Shown: positions 1 to 8,877, numbered from the stretch's first letter. The stretch: 56,791 bases of DNA from an uncultured Eggerthellaceae bacterium (GCA_949840905.1 CATKXW010000013.1:1-56791), one strand, 5' to 3'. The notes: generated from the sequence alone by a model not told the origin. Numbers and translations are program-made.

Positions 1-1502
1 ACAAGACCGTGCCCGCGCTCGGTCACGACTACGAGGAGAAGGCGACCTCGGCCACTTGCACCGAAGCCGGCACGCTCGTCCGCGCTTGCAAACGATGCGA
101 CGATGTGCGCATCGAGGAGGGAGCACCGGCGCTCGGTCACGACTACGAGACGCATGAGACGCCTGCCACCTGCACGCAATCCGGCCGCATCGATCATGCC
201 TGCAAACGCTGCGACGCTTCCTATTCGGAAGAGGGCGCAGCGCCCTTAGGCCACGACTACCGCACCCAGGAAACACCGGCCACCTGCACTGAAGCAGGCG
301 CGATCGTGCGTACATGCAAGCGGTGCGCCGACATGCGCACCGATCAAGGGCAAGAGGCGCTCGGCCACGCCTGGACCGGGCCGCTCTGGCAATGGGCGGA
401 CGATCTCAGAGGAGCTACGGCTGCATTCGTGTGCGAGCGCACCCCCGATCATAAGCGCATTCTGAAGGCGAAGGTGACCGTCATGGATTCGGATGAGAAG
501 ACCGAGTACACGGCCACCGTCGAAGATGAGGGGAGGTCGTACACGGATACGATCTCCATCCCCAAGACGGTCGTCGACGATGACCCGACCACGTCCGTGC
601 CTGGAGATGACCGCACCGATAGCGGTATCGACATCGGTGTTCCGATAGGTGGCAACAGCATCGGTCTCGGCAGCGCTATCGAGGGAGGAAACGGTATCGG
701 AGCCGATAGCGGCACTGGAAGCGGAAGCGTTGGCAGCAGCGGTGCTTCCGGCAACACCGGCAGCGGAAACGCATCTAGGGGGAGCGTCGGAGGCTCCTCT
801 CGCAGCGGTGCTGTCAGCAACGCGTCTTCTTCTGCATCCGCCGGTGATGCGGGGAGCGCTGCTGCGGCGGATGCTCCCGAGCAAAAGGCGTCGGGCGACG
901 CGAGCCTAGTGAATGGCGAGCTGCGTTCCGACGGTTTCAGGGTCACGCTGCGCAACGCGCCCGGTACCACGCAGGCTGTCGAGGTCGCCCCGGTGAAGGA
1001 AGGGGCTGCTTATGATGCGCTCTTCCAGAAAGCGGCTGAAGACCCAGACGGGACGTTCATCGGCGTATTCGATGTTGTTTTGACGATCGATGGCGAGGAG
1101 CGCCATGACGAGTTCGGCTCGCTCGATATAAGCTTCCCGGTACCGAGCGCTTTCGCTGGTCGAAGCGCGATGGTCTACCATGCTCACGCGGGCGATGCGG
1201 AGCGCCTGAGCACTCATGGTCCCATCGCTGTCGTAGGCGCTCATGTGACGCTCACGAGCGTCAGCGATCTGTCTCCGTTTGCGGTAAAGATCAACAAGGT
1301 AGCCTCTTCTGGGGGTCTCTCGAATACCGGCCAACGTACCAGTGCGCCCGATCCTGGCACGAGCGGAACCGCTCGCGACGCACGTCCGACCGTGTTCATC
1401 GAGCCGCGTACGCTGATCGTGGGCACGCTCGTCCTGGTTGCGATGGTGGCTCTTGCTGGCGGCCTGATCTGCTTCGGTGTCGGTCGTCGCAGGCGTCGCT
1501 GA
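1..1502 (+). CDS. Surface protein, C-terminal part, with three Cys-rich repeats (5' end outside window)
   Basis: The reading frame is open from base 3, so the true start lies upstream. The visible part opens with three repeats of about 37 residues. Each has the pattern ALGHDY, then ATCT, then Cys-x2-Cys (CKRC), as in cell-surface repeats common in gut Gram-positives. A Ser/Gly/Asn-rich linker follows (about residues 200-290), then a globular part, an LSNTG pentapeptide (1317-1331), a hydrophobic segment and a C-terminal run of Arg. This reads as a cell-wall sorting signal, but the pentapeptide is about 20 residues before the hydrophobic segment, farther than usual. Function unknown; the protein is probably exposed on the cell surface. 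It converges on the carbonic anhydrase gene. Confidence 0.8.
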   Translation, partial: KTVPALGHDYEEKATSATCTEAGTLVRACKRCDDVRIEEGAPALGHDYETHETPATCTQSGRIDHACKRCDASYSEEGAAPLGHDYRTQETPATCTEAGAIVRTCKRCADMRTDQGQEALGHAWTGPLWQWADDLRGATAAFVCERTPDHKRILKAKVTVMDSDEKTEYTATVEDEGRSYTDTISIPKTVVDDDPTTSVPGDDRTDSGIDIGVPIGGNSIGLGSAIEGGNGIGADSGTGSGSVGSSGASGNTGSGNASRGSVGGSSRSGAVSNASSSASAGDAGSAAAADAPEQKASGDASLVNGELRSDGFRVTLRNAPGTTQAVEVAPVKEGAAYDALFQKAAEDPDGTFIGVFDVVLTIDGEERHDEFGSLDISFPVPSAFAGRSAMVYHAHAGDAERLSTHGPIAVVGAHVTLTSVSDLSPFAVKINKVASSGGLSNTGQRTSAPDPGTSGTARDARPTVFIEPRTLIVGTLVLVAMVALAGGLICFGVGRRRRR

Positions 1503-1584
1503 GCGTTGCCTCCTACAAGGCGATCGAACCCTCTCACCGGCGGTCATTCATGCGGGGTCGTTCAGCGGGCCGAGGGGCGGCTCC

Positions 1585-1603
1585 GCGAGCGCGCTACGCT
1601 CGC
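1585..1603. terminator. Possible bidirectional hairpin between convergent genes
   Basis: A 7-bp perfect stem (GCGAGCG/CGCTCGC) with a 5-nt loop lies between the convergent ends of the surface protein and carbonic anhydrase genes. There is no real T-run, so terminator function is only suggested by position. Confidence 0.35.
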
Positions 1604-1611
1604 TTCTCGCA

Positions 1612-2223
1612 TTATAGGAAGTCGACCACGCCGCAGTGGGTATGATAGATGGCACCGGCTATCAGCAGAGCGCCGTCGCGCTCCAGTGTGGCCAATTCGG
1701 GCTGGGAGCGCAGGTCGCCCATGGCGGCAGAAACATTCAGCACGCTGGCAGTATAAGGGTCTTCTTCAGACCCGATGGCATCGACGATGCGGTCGGTGAT
1801 GGGCGCCATCGGTCCAGTTTCGCCGTCGAGGGCAGCGCGAATGGCCCCGCAATGGGTGTGGCCGAGCACCAGCAGCAGACGCGCGTGCAGATGCCGGCAT
1901 GCGTACAATGCGCTCGCGGTCTCCGAAGGGCCTGCCACATTGCCCGCGACGCGAATGACGAACAGTTCGCCGAGGCCCGTCATGAAGATATGCTCGGGAA
2001 CCACGCGAGAATCGGCGCAGGTCAAAACCGCAGCGAACGGTCGCTGGCCGTTCTCGAACAGATCACGAATACGCTCGGGTGAGAGGTCGCGCTCATGGTC
2101 GAGCGCTTTCACATAGATGCGGTTGCCCTCTTCGAGGCGGTGCAGAGCCTCCAGCGCGCTCACATGGGAATCAGCGTCGAAGTCATCCGCTGTGTAGCGC
2201 TCTGCGATGCGCGCACCGACCAT
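1612..2223 (-). CDS. Beta-class carbonic anhydrase
   Basis: Interconverts CO2 and bicarbonate in the cytoplasm using a zinc ion; bicarbonate would feed the biotin carboxylase encoded at about 41-42 kb. The 203-residue product carries the family signature CADSR near residue 69 (Cys69 zinc ligand, Asp71/Arg73 dyad) and the second zinc pair His122-x2-Cys125 in GHTHCGA. Length is normal for a bacterial beta-class enzyme. The start is fixed by an AAAAGGAGG ribosome site six bases before the ATG. It is transcribed alone, convergent with the surface protein gene. Identification at family level is firm; the physiological role is inferred. Confidence 0.93.
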   Translation of the reverse strand: MVGARIAERYTADDFDADSHVSALEALHRLEEGNRIYVKALDHERDLSPERIRDLFENGQRPFAAVLTCADSRVVPEHIFMTGLGELFVIRVAGNVAGPSETASALYACRHLHARLLLVLGHTHCGAIRAALDGETGPMAPITDRIVDAIGSEEDPYTASVLNVSAAMGDLRSQPELATLERDGALLIAGAIYHTHCGVVDFL

Positions 2224-2548
2224 TCCGAGCCTCCTTTTCCTTCTGCTTTCATATCGAGCATATCACGAAAGGGGGCTGCTCTTGTCTCTTCGTTGCTCGA
2301 ACGAGCCGATAACTCCGACCCCGTCCTCCACTTGATGCGATGATCCGGAGAAGGTCTTTAGTGCTCGTGCGTAGCGATTCTGCGGGGGAGAGCCGACATC
2401 ATCGTGGCGACCGAACCGCATCGTGCCCGTACGTCGGAGAGTCCTCGCCCTGAGCACGCATCCGACGGTGTCGAGCCACCTTCGAGCCTCCCGTTCGACC
2501 GCGACTAGCAGCAAGAGTCTGCCGATGCGCAACCTCTCTTGTGTCGTA
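2224..2548. other. Gene-free stretch upstream of carbonic anhydrase
   Basis: No convincing gene is present on either strand. On the minus strand the part next to 2224 holds the carbonic anhydrase ribosome site and presumably its promoter (an AT-richer patch with two GATAT copies around 2250-2270). I see no recognisable element in the rest. Confidence 0.5.
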
Positions 2549-2962
2549 TCAACCGCAGGCGGTGTTGAAGGCGACATCGGCCAAGGAGCGGCCTTCCAAG
2601 TAGACGCGGATCGCGTTTTGGAGACCGCCCCAGATGCGGCGCGAGGCACAGTCGGGGGAACGGTCGCATTCGCTGGCATCGAGGGTGCATACGAGCAGGT
2701 CCAACCCATCTTCTGAAGCGGCCACGATGTCGGCCAGCGTCACTTCCTCGGGCGGCCGGGTCAGACGGTAGCCGCCCTGATTGCCGCGCGTCACGCTCAA
2801 AAGGCCGGCGCTCACAAGGGGCGCTACCACTTGTTCTAGGTACTTCTTCGATATGCCCTGGCGCTCGGCCACGTCCTTCAGCGCCACGCAGCTGTCATCT
2901 TCATGCTGGGCTATGTCGATCATGAGCCGCATGCCGTAGCGGGTCTTCGTCGATATCTTCAC
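2549..2962 (-). CDS. Rrf2-family regulator, IscR-like, with three cluster-type cysteines
   Basis: Winged-helix DNA-binding repressor of the Rrf2 family, 137 residues. The N-terminus has the family pattern (KISTKTRYGMRLM, then LEQVVAPLVSAGL and RGNQGGYRL). Near the C-terminal third are Cys92, Cys99 and Cys105, placed almost exactly as the three [2Fe-2S] cysteines of IscR (92, 98, 104). This suggests that it senses Fe-S status. The gene is divergent from iscS-iscU with a shared 157-bp control region that carries a promoter and a dyad, which fits control of Fe-S assembly and of itself. The first Cys interval is one residue longer than in E. coli IscR. Could alternatively be a CymR-type regulator, though the cysteines argue for IscR. 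Confidence 0.85.
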   Translation of the reverse strand: MKISTKTRYGMRLMIDIAQHEDDSCVALKDVAERQGISKKYLEQVVAPLVSAGLLSVTRGNQGGYRLTRPPEEVTLADIVAASEDGLDLLVCTLDASECDRSPDCASRRIWGGLQNAIRVYLEGRSLADVAFNTACG

Positions 2963-3015
2963 GGCAGCTCGCTTTCTGAAAGTTCACGATGCGATGAAAC
3001 GTTCGCGGAAGAACC

Positions 3016-3043
3016 TTGACATCCTCCGCAGCCTCTTGATAAA
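3016..3043 (+). promoter_or_regulatory. Sigma-70-type promoter of iscS-iscU
   Basis: TTGACA (3016-3021), a 16-bp spacer and GATAAA (3038-3043) lie about 75 bp upstream of the iscS start. This is one of the best promoter matches in the window. Confidence 0.65.
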
Positions 3044-3062
3044 GTCTACCACATTACTAGAC
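3044..3062. promoter_or_regulatory. Dyad at the iscS promoter, candidate Rrf2 operator
   Basis: An inverted repeat GTCTA-N9-TAGAC starts right after the -10 element, covering the expected transcription start. A bound regulator here would block transcription. The divergent Rrf2-family protein is the obvious candidate; this is inferred from position. Confidence 0.5.
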
Positions 3063-3119
3063 ATTATCGAAGGCGTTAGAAGCGAAGCGCCTTCGCGACC
3101 ATCGAGAGAGCAGGAGCAC

Positions 3120-4346
3120 ATGAAGCAGATCTATCTTGATCATGCCTCTACCACGCCAGTGCGCACAGAGGTGTTGGAAGCCATGCTGCCGTATTTCAGC
3201 GAGGAGTTCGGCAATCCGTCGTCGATCTATCCGCTGGGGCAGGAAGCCTCCGATGCGGTTGCGGCGGCGCGCAAGACGCTCGCCAGCATCATCGGCGCTT
3301 CTCCGCGCGAGGTGTTCTTCACCAGTGGCGGTACCGAGTCGGATAATTGGGCCATCAAAGGTTTCGCGCGTGCCCACGCCTCGAAGGGGCACCATATCAT
3401 CACGAGCGCCATCGAGCACCATGCGGTGTTTCATACGTGCAAGGCTCTGGAGCGCGATGGCTTCGAAGTGACATATCTGCCGGTGGACGAGCACGGTCTG
3501 GTGCGCCCTGAAGACTTCGAGGCAGCCATTCGGCCTGACACCATCCTGGCCACCATCATGTTCGCCAACAACGAGATCGGCACCATCGAGCCTATCGGCG
3601 CGCTGGCGGCCATCGCTCACGAGCATGGCGTTAGCTTTCATACCGATGCCGTGCAGGCGTTCGGGCACGAGCCGATCGACGTGAACGAGCTGGGCATCGA
3701 CATGTTGTCGGCGTCGGCTCACAAGCTCTATGGCCCTAAGGGCGTGGGGATGCTCTACGTACGCAAGGGCATCAAGTTGGAGAACCTCATCGACGGCGGT
3801 CAGCAAGAGCGAGGCAAGCGTGCCACCACGGAGAACGTAGCCGGCATCGTGGGATTCGCGAGGGCGGCGGAACTGGCTTGTGCCGAGATGGTGCCCGAGC
3901 ATGACCGGCAGCTGGCCCTGCGCGATCACGCCATCCGACGCATCCTGGCTGAGATCCCTCATGCGAAGCTGAACGGCAGCTGGAAGGAACGCCTGGCCAA
4001 CAACGTGAACTTCTCCTTCGAGTTCATCGAGGGCGAAGGCATGTTGCTGCAGCTGGCGGCGCGCGGCATCTGCGTGTCGTCGGGTAGCGCTTGCACTTCT
4101 GGCTCCCTCGATCCGAGCCATGTGCTGCTGGCTATCGGGCTGCCGCACGAGATCGCTCATGGATCGCTGCGCCTCACCCTTGGCCGCAGCACCACCCAAC
4201 AAGACGTGGACTTCGCCATCGATTCCCTGAAGGCGACCCTTGAGAACCTGCGCATGATGAGTCCTTTGTACGAAGACTTCAAGCAGGGGAAAGTGGAGTC
4301 GGTCATCGAGCGCCTCGCTGCTGACGGCTTTCCCTACACCAGCTGA
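3120..4346 (+). CDS. iscS: Cysteine desulfurase (NifS/IscS type)
   Basis: PLP enzyme that removes sulfur from cysteine as an enzyme-bound persulfide for Fe-S cluster assembly. The 408-residue product shows the PLP lysine in SASAHKLYGPKG (Lys202), His100, Asp176 and the persulfide cysteine in SSGSACTSGS (Cys325). The start at 3120 has a CAGGAG ribosome site; a longer in-frame extension upstream would run through the promoter and is rejected. The scaffold gene follows 60 bp downstream and the Rrf2 regulator is divergent, so this is a minimal isc/nif-like operon. The loop around Cys325 followed by GSLDPSHVL is the NifS/IscS form, not SufS. Confidence 0.94.
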   Translation: MKQIYLDHASTTPVRTEVLEAMLPYFSEEFGNPSSIYPLGQEASDAVAAARKTLASIIGASPREVFFTSGGTESDNWAIKGFARAHASKGHHIITSAIEHHAVFHTCKALERDGFEVTYLPVDEHGLVRPEDFEAAIRPDTILATIMFANNEIGTIEPIGALAAIAHEHGVSFHTDAVQAFGHEPIDVNELGIDMLSASAHKLYGPKGVGMLYVRKGIKLENLIDGGQQERGKRATTENVAGIVGFARAAELACAEMVPEHDRQLALRDHAIRRILAEIPHAKLNGSWKERLANNVNFSFEFIEGEGMLLQLAARGICVSSGSACTSGSLDPSHVLLAIGLPHEIAHGSLRLTLGRSTTQQDVDFAIDSLKATLENLRMMSPLYEDFKQGKVESVIERLAADGFPYTS

Positions 4347-4406
4347 TGCACCAGGAGAACAGATCTTCTGCTGCAAGATGATCCGAAGAGAAAGAGAGCT
4401 GTCCTT

Positions 4407-4874
4407 ATGGCTATGAACTATTCCGAGAAGGTGATGGATCACTTCACCAATCCGCGCAACGTGGGCGAGATAGAGGATGCGAGCGGTTGCGGTACCGTGG
4501 GTAACGCGGTATGCGGCGATATCATGCGGGTCTACCTCGATATCGACGATGATGGGGTCATCCAGGACGCGAAGTTCAAGACCTTCGGCTGCGGTGCGGC
4601 CATCGCCACCAGTTCCATGGCGACGGTGCTGGTGAAGGGCAAGACGGTCCAGGAAGCGCTGGAGGTCACGAACAAGGCCGTCATGGAAGCCCTCAATGGC
4701 TTGCCGCAGGTGAAGGTGCACTGCTCGCTTCTGGCCGAAGAGGCGATCCATGCCGCGCTGTGGGATTACGCCGAGAAGCATGACCTGGTGATCGAGGGTT
4801 TGGAGAAGCCGGTCACCGACATCGGCGAGCACGATCATAGCCACGGTCATGGGTTCGAGGAGGACGAGGACTAG
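4407..4874 (+). CDS. iscU: Fe-S cluster scaffold protein (IscU/NifU N-terminal type)
   Basis: Scaffold on which clusters are built from IscS sulfur. The 155-residue protein has the three ligand cysteines in their usual settings: NAVCGD (Cys36, Asp38), FGCGAAIA (Cys62) and VHCSLLAEEA (Cys106). The tail after residue 140 is His/Asp/Glu-rich (HDHSHGHG), which is extra to the family and might bind metal. No HscA/HscB or ferredoxin follows, so the operon ends here, as in many Gram-positive and epsilon-proteobacterial nif-like systems. Start could be the first ATG or the one two codons in. Confidence 0.93.
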   Translation: MAMNYSEKVMDHFTNPRNVGEIEDASGCGTVGNAVCGDIMRVYLDIDDDGVIQDAKFKTFGCGAAIATSSMATVLVKGKTVQEALEVTNKAVMEALNGLPQVKVHCSLLAEEAIHAALWDYAEKHDLVIEGLEKPVTDIGEHDHSHGHGFEEDED

Positions 4875-4921
4875 CGGTTCCTCGCTCCTCCTTCGTCGAG
4901 TTGTGGGGGTGATGAGACTGC

Positions 4922-6874
4922 CTAGGCGATGTCGAGCGCAGCGTGATAGGCCTCGTACATGGCCGTACCGATGTTGGCCGGACGTTTCGCATCGCCGACG
5001 ATGCGAACGAACGGTGCCCCATCGCGCAGGTCATCGACGGCTTCGCGACGTGCGCGACGACCGATGGCGCACACTACCGAATCGGCTGCCACCAGCGAAC
5101 GGGCACCCTTCTCGTCGGCTATCATCACGCCTTCGCCGGTCACTTCCACGGCCGAGGCGTTCACGAGCGCTTTCACGGCGGCATCTTCCAGCTCGCTCAG
5201 CAGGATGGGGCGATGGCGCAGATTGGCGTCGGGCGCCAGCTCAGGTCCGCGCTGCAACAGCGTTACCTCGTGACCTTTGCGGGCTAGCTGCAGCGCGCAT
5301 TCGCAACCGGTCTGACCGCCGCCAACGATCGTCACGCGCGACCCTAAAGGTGCATCTTCCAGATATAGATCGTCGATGGACACCACATCGGCCCCTTCTG
5401 CCACGGGCATCGGCAGCTCCAGAGCCTCCGATCCCACGGCCACGATGAGGGCATCCGCGGCGAAGGCGTCGCAGAAGGCGCTGTTCACCCGCGTGTTCAG
5501 GCAGCGCTTCACGCCCGCTTCTGCGCACAGATGCTCGTAGGTGCGCGCCAACTCGTACATGTCGCGTTTGAACGGCAGCGCTCGCTCGGTGTTCAGGATG
5601 CCGCCCAGCTGAGAGGTCGCCTCGCACAGCGTCACGTCGTGGCCGCGCAGCGCCGCGGTGCGCGCTGCCGTCATGCCGGCGATGCCGCCGCCCACCACCA
5701 GTACGCGACGGGACCTCGCCGCGGGCACGATATCGAGCCCTTCCAGCTCGCGTCCTATCTGCACGTTCACCGTGCAACGGCGCGTTTGGGTGACCGGTCG
5801 CTCGGCCATGCAGGCGAAGCAGCGCAAACAGCGGATGACGTCGGCGCTGCGGTTCGCCATCACCTTGTTCGGCAGCTGCGGGTCGGCCAACAACGCACGA
5901 GCCATGGCCACCACGTCGGCCTGGCCCTCCGCGATGATGCGCTCCATCTGAGCCGGATCGGAAAGGCCGCCGATGGTGGCCACCGGCACCTGCACGCATT
6001 GCTTGATGCGCACCGCCAGGTGCACGTTGCATCCGTGCTCGCGGAACATGGACGGATGCGTTATAGAGAAGCCGAACTGATAGGAACCGGCGGAAACATG
6101 GATGAGGTCCACCAGGTCTTCCAGGGCCTGGGCGATGCGGCATCCCTCTTCCACGTCGTAGCCGCCGTCGAACAGCTCGGCGCCGCTCATGCGCAGCTCG
6201 ATGGGGAAGCCGGGTCCCACAGCCTCGCGCACCGCGCTCAGCACTTCGCGAGCCAGGCGAACGCGACCTTCCAAAGAGCCCCCGTAGCCGTCGGTGCGCT
6301 TGTTGAAGAACGGCGAGAGGAACTGGTTGATGAGCCAGCCATGGCCAGCGTGCACCATGACCATCTCGAAGCCAGCGCGCTTCGCCAGCGTCGCTGCCTC
6401 GCCGTAGGAGGCCACGATGGAGGCGATCTGCTCCTCGCTGAGCGCCTTCACCGGCATGCCATCAGGCCGTACGTTATCGCTCGGGCCCCACTGGCATAGC
6501 CCCTCTTTCTTCGCCTTGTCCGCCATATAGGTGCCTGCGTACTGGCCGGAATGGGAGAGTTCCACCGAGGCCACGGCCCCGTGGCGCTTGATGGCGTCGG
6601 CCACATAGGCGAACGCTCCCAGCTGTCCTGGCGTGGCCAAGGAGAGATGGAGCATCTGCGAGCCGTCGGTCTCGGGGTGCACCACCAGCTCGCTCACCGT
6701 GACCGCCGCAGCGCCGCCCTTGGCCCGCGCCTCGTAGAACCCGAGCGTGCGCGGCCCTGGCGTGCCATCGCCCAAGATGTCAGTGGCGCCCATGGGCGCT
6801 GAGGTCATGCGATTGCGGAAGGTGATGTTGCCCAAGGTGAGAGGTTTGCAGAGGTTCGGAAGATCGCGCTTCAT
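4922..6874 (-). CDS. NADH:flavin oxidoreductase / enoate reductase-like iron-sulfur flavoenzyme
   Basis: Member of the old-yellow-enzyme branch that includes 2-enoate reductase, 2,4-dienoyl-CoA reductase and bile-acid BaiCD/BaiH. The 650-residue product has an N-terminal FMN TIM barrel (residues 1-340, with HAGHGWLINQFLSP at 175-188), a [4Fe-4S] motif with Cys349, 352, 355 and 367, then an FAD/NAD(P)H-binding part (GGGIAG at 395, a second GGGQTG later). It would reduce an activated C=C bond with NADH; the substrate cannot be read from sequence. ATG 6874 has AAAGGAG in front, better than an in-frame GTG five codons upstream. It converges on iscU. Trp replaces the more usual Tyr in the HGxHGY motif. 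Confidence 0.9.
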   Translation of the reverse strand: MKRDLPNLCKPLTLGNITFRNRMTSAPMGATDILGDGTPGPRTLGFYEARAKGGAAAVTVSELVVHPETDGSQMLHLSLATPGQLGAFAYVADAIKRHGAVASVELSHSGQYAGTYMADKAKKEGLCQWGPSDNVRPDGMPVKALSEEQIASIVASYGEAATLAKRAGFEMVMVHAGHGWLINQFLSPFFNKRTDGYGGSLEGRVRLAREVLSAVREAVGPGFPIELRMSGAELFDGGYDVEEGCRIAQALEDLVDLIHVSAGSYQFGFSITHPSMFREHGCNVHLAVRIKQCVQVPVATIGGLSDPAQMERIIAEGQADVVAMARALLADPQLPNKVMANRSADVIRCLRCFACMAERPVTQTRRCTVNVQIGRELEGLDIVPAARSRRVLVVGGGIAGMTAARTAALRGHDVTLCEATSQLGGILNTERALPFKRDMYELARTYEHLCAEAGVKRCLNTRVNSAFCDAFAADALIVAVGSEALELPMPVAEGADVVSIDDLYLEDAPLGSRVTIVGGGQTGCECALQLARKGHEVTLLQRGPELAPDANLRHRPILLSELEDAAVKALVNASAVEVTGEGVMIADEKGARSLVAADSVVCAIGRRARREAVDDLRDGAPFVRIVGDAKRPANIGTAMYEAYHAALDIA

Positions 6875-7004
6875 GGCCGCTCCTTTCACGCCGATGACAG
6901 CCTCATGAGCCCTTCGTCGAAGACCTCAGGAGGCTACTTCCGCCCAGTTTAGCACCGAGATACCTTCCTACCAGGCCATATCTCGAAGAAAGCTATCCTA
7001 CGAG

Positions 7005-7442
7005 TTGACAGAGCTAACGCCCTTTCCCGGTCGCTATCGAGCGGAATATCATGATCGTCTGATGGCGGTTCGCTTTGCTGGCGATCGGGAAGGTTGGGTG
7101 AAGCTCTTCTTACGTGGCATCATAGAGGTCTCGCAAGAATCTACCGAGTCGGCTAGGAGCATCGATGCGCTTCGTGTCGATAAGACCGCGGCCATCGATT
7201 CGCTTGATGGCATTGCGGTGTCGAATGCGCGAAAGCTTCTCGACCAACTCTTCATGACTCCGACCATGATGCGAGTGAAGGTGGCGGAAGTGCTCGGCGT
7301 GTCTGCTCCGACCGCTGGTGCTCTCATTCGAAGATTCGAAGAAGAACTAGGTATTCTCGTGGATGTTACGCCGGAGGTGCAGCGCGGGAAGTCGTATACG
7401 TTCAAAGAATATATGGACATCCTTGAGGTCGGTACCGATTAA
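7005..7442 (+). pseudogene. C-terminal remnant of a Fic-family protein
   Basis: The frame reads like the last 140 residues of Fic proteins that carry a winged-helix tail. It has a YRAEYHDRLMAVR segment, GDREGWVKLFLRGI, a helix with SARSIDALR, then a winged helix (MMRVKVAEVLGVSAPTAGALIRRFEE). The catalytic Fic domain with HPFxxGNGR is absent in all frames upstream, where only about 130 bp separate it from the flavoenzyme start. There is no ribosome site and only a TTG or internal ATG to start from. GC is lower than in neighbours. I call it a truncated, probably dead gene; a short stand-alone DNA-binding protein is a weaker alternative. Confidence 0.65.
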
Positions 7443-7524
7443 CGAAAGAAGTTTTCACTACCTCTTGTTGTGGCCTATCTAACGAAAGATATCAGTCAGA
7501 TCCTTTTGCTAGATAGGCTTGCTG

Positions 7525-8850
7525 CTAGTCCTCTTGGGGCGGGAGGGTGCCGGTGCCGGATCTCCAGCCGCAGAGGGCGAGGCCAGCAGCGATGAGGGCC
7601 GTGAGCGTGAGCGAGGCGATCCAGGTGCCGGTGAGGTCGAATATGGTGCCCATGCAGGCGGGGCCGATGGCGGCGAGCAGATAGCCGAAGGTCTGGGCGA
7701 TGCTCGAAAGGCGGGCGGCGTCGGTGGCGTTGGCGGTGCGGGCGCTGAAGTAGAACATGCACAGGCAGAACGGGGCTCCGAGGGCGAAGCCGAAGATGGC
7801 CACGGCGAGCACGGCCATCCAATCGGTGGTCGCGAACCCGAGCAGCACGGTGCCAACTGCGCAGAACGCCCCTATCAGCGCACCCAGCAGCCGTTGTCGT
7901 TTCAGCTTCTGGGCGAGCGGGGGCACGAAGATGGTGCAGGGGATCCCCATGATGGGGAACAAGGCGGCGCACAGGGCGATGGTGCTGCCGCTGATGCCCT
8001 GAGCAGCCAAGATGGAGGGCATCCATGCCACCATGCAGTAGAAAAGGATGGATTGCAGAGCGAACAGGCCGGTTATCCACCAGGTGAGCGGGCTTCTCAG
8101 CATGCCGGGGTGTAGCAAGCGGGAAAGGCGCAGCGACGGCTTCGTGGCCAGCTGGTCTTCCGCAGCCGTTCTCTTCGGCTCGTCATGACGGTGGTTCTGT
8201 CGATGGAGGAGGGCCCATAGCAAAGCTCCCACCGCTGCGACGGGCGCGAGCAGGGCGAGGGTCGCCTGCCAGGGGAGGCCGCCGTCGGTCATGGTAGCGC
8301 TCAGGCCGGCGGCGCTGCCGGCGAACACGCTCATGGTGGTGGTATAGAGGGCCGTCATGGTACCCAGGGCCAGAGGGAAGCGGTCCTTCACGATGGCCGG
8401 CAGCAGCACGTTGCCGGCCGAGATGCCCAGGCCCATGAGGGTAGTGCCGGCGAACAGGCCGAAGCCACCGAGGGAAGAGCGCATGAGGATGCCGCTGGCG
8501 ATGAGGGCGCCTCCGACGGCCAGCACGAGCTCTTTGCCGAAGCGGTTGCCGATGGCGCTCATGAACGTGGCGGAGGCGGCGAAGGCCAGCAACGGCAACG
8601 TGGTGAGCAGTCCCATGGTGGCCGCCGACAGGGCCAGGTCTTGCTGCACCGTCATGCTGAGAACGCCGAGGGAGGTGAGGGGCGCGCGCAGCACGGCTGC
8701 CGTCAACACGATGGCGCATACCGTGATGACGGCGAGCGCACCGTGAGCATTGCGCGCGGGCTGTCCGTGAGAGACGCGCTCCTGTGTCACCGACTTCCTT
8801 CCTTTCGCGATGTTCTCATCCCATCGCTTCTCGATCCTTTTGAGAAGCAT
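7525..8850 (-). CDS. MFS transporter, CynX/NimT-like
   Basis: About 12 membrane segments in 441 residues, beginning after a 40-residue basic N-terminus. The LRAPLTSLG stretch in the first helix, GNVLLPAIVKDRFP and the central cytoplasmic loop (about 215-245) resemble CynX/NimT-like permeases (cyanate, 2-nitroimidazole or unknown anions). Two starts are possible: ATG 8850 with GGAGG six bases before it, and GTG 8790 with AAAGGAAGG. I keep the first. The gene follows cysK by 27 bp on the same strand, so the two are probably co-transcribed. A link to sulfur metabolism is possible but not shown. Confidence 0.82.
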   Translation of the reverse strand: MLLKRIEKRWDENIAKGRKSVTQERVSHGQPARNAHGALAVITVCAIVLTAAVLRAPLTSLGVLSMTVQQDLALSAATMGLLTTLPLLAFAASATFMSAIGNRFGKELVLAVGGALIASGILMRSSLGGFGLFAGTTLMGLGISAGNVLLPAIVKDRFPLALGTMTALYTTTMSVFAGSAAGLSATMTDGGLPWQATLALLAPVAAVGALLWALLHRQNHRHDEPKRTAAEDQLATKPSLRLSRLLHPGMLRSPLTWWITGLFALQSILFYCMVAWMPSILAAQGISGSTIALCAALFPIMGIPCTIFVPPLAQKLKRQRLLGALIGAFCAVGTVLLGFATTDWMAVLAVAIFGFALGAPFCLCMFYFSARTANATDAARLSSIAQTFGYLLAAIGPACMGTIFDLTGTWIASLTLTALIAAGLALCGWRSGTGTLPPQED

Positions 8851-8877
8851 CCCTGACCTCCACGGAGGGCCCTCCCT

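Noticed and set aside
22-380. Tandem repeat that could be taken for a DNA repeat array
   Set aside because: The repeats are in frame, about 110 bases each and imperfect; they are protein repeats of the surface protein.
3057-4850. 597-codon open frame antisense to iscS-iscU
   Set aside because: It is the mirror of two certain genes in high-GC DNA, with His/Leu/Arg-biased composition and no recognisable domain. The same holds for long antisense frames at 39490-41193, 48106-49890 and 41178-42266.
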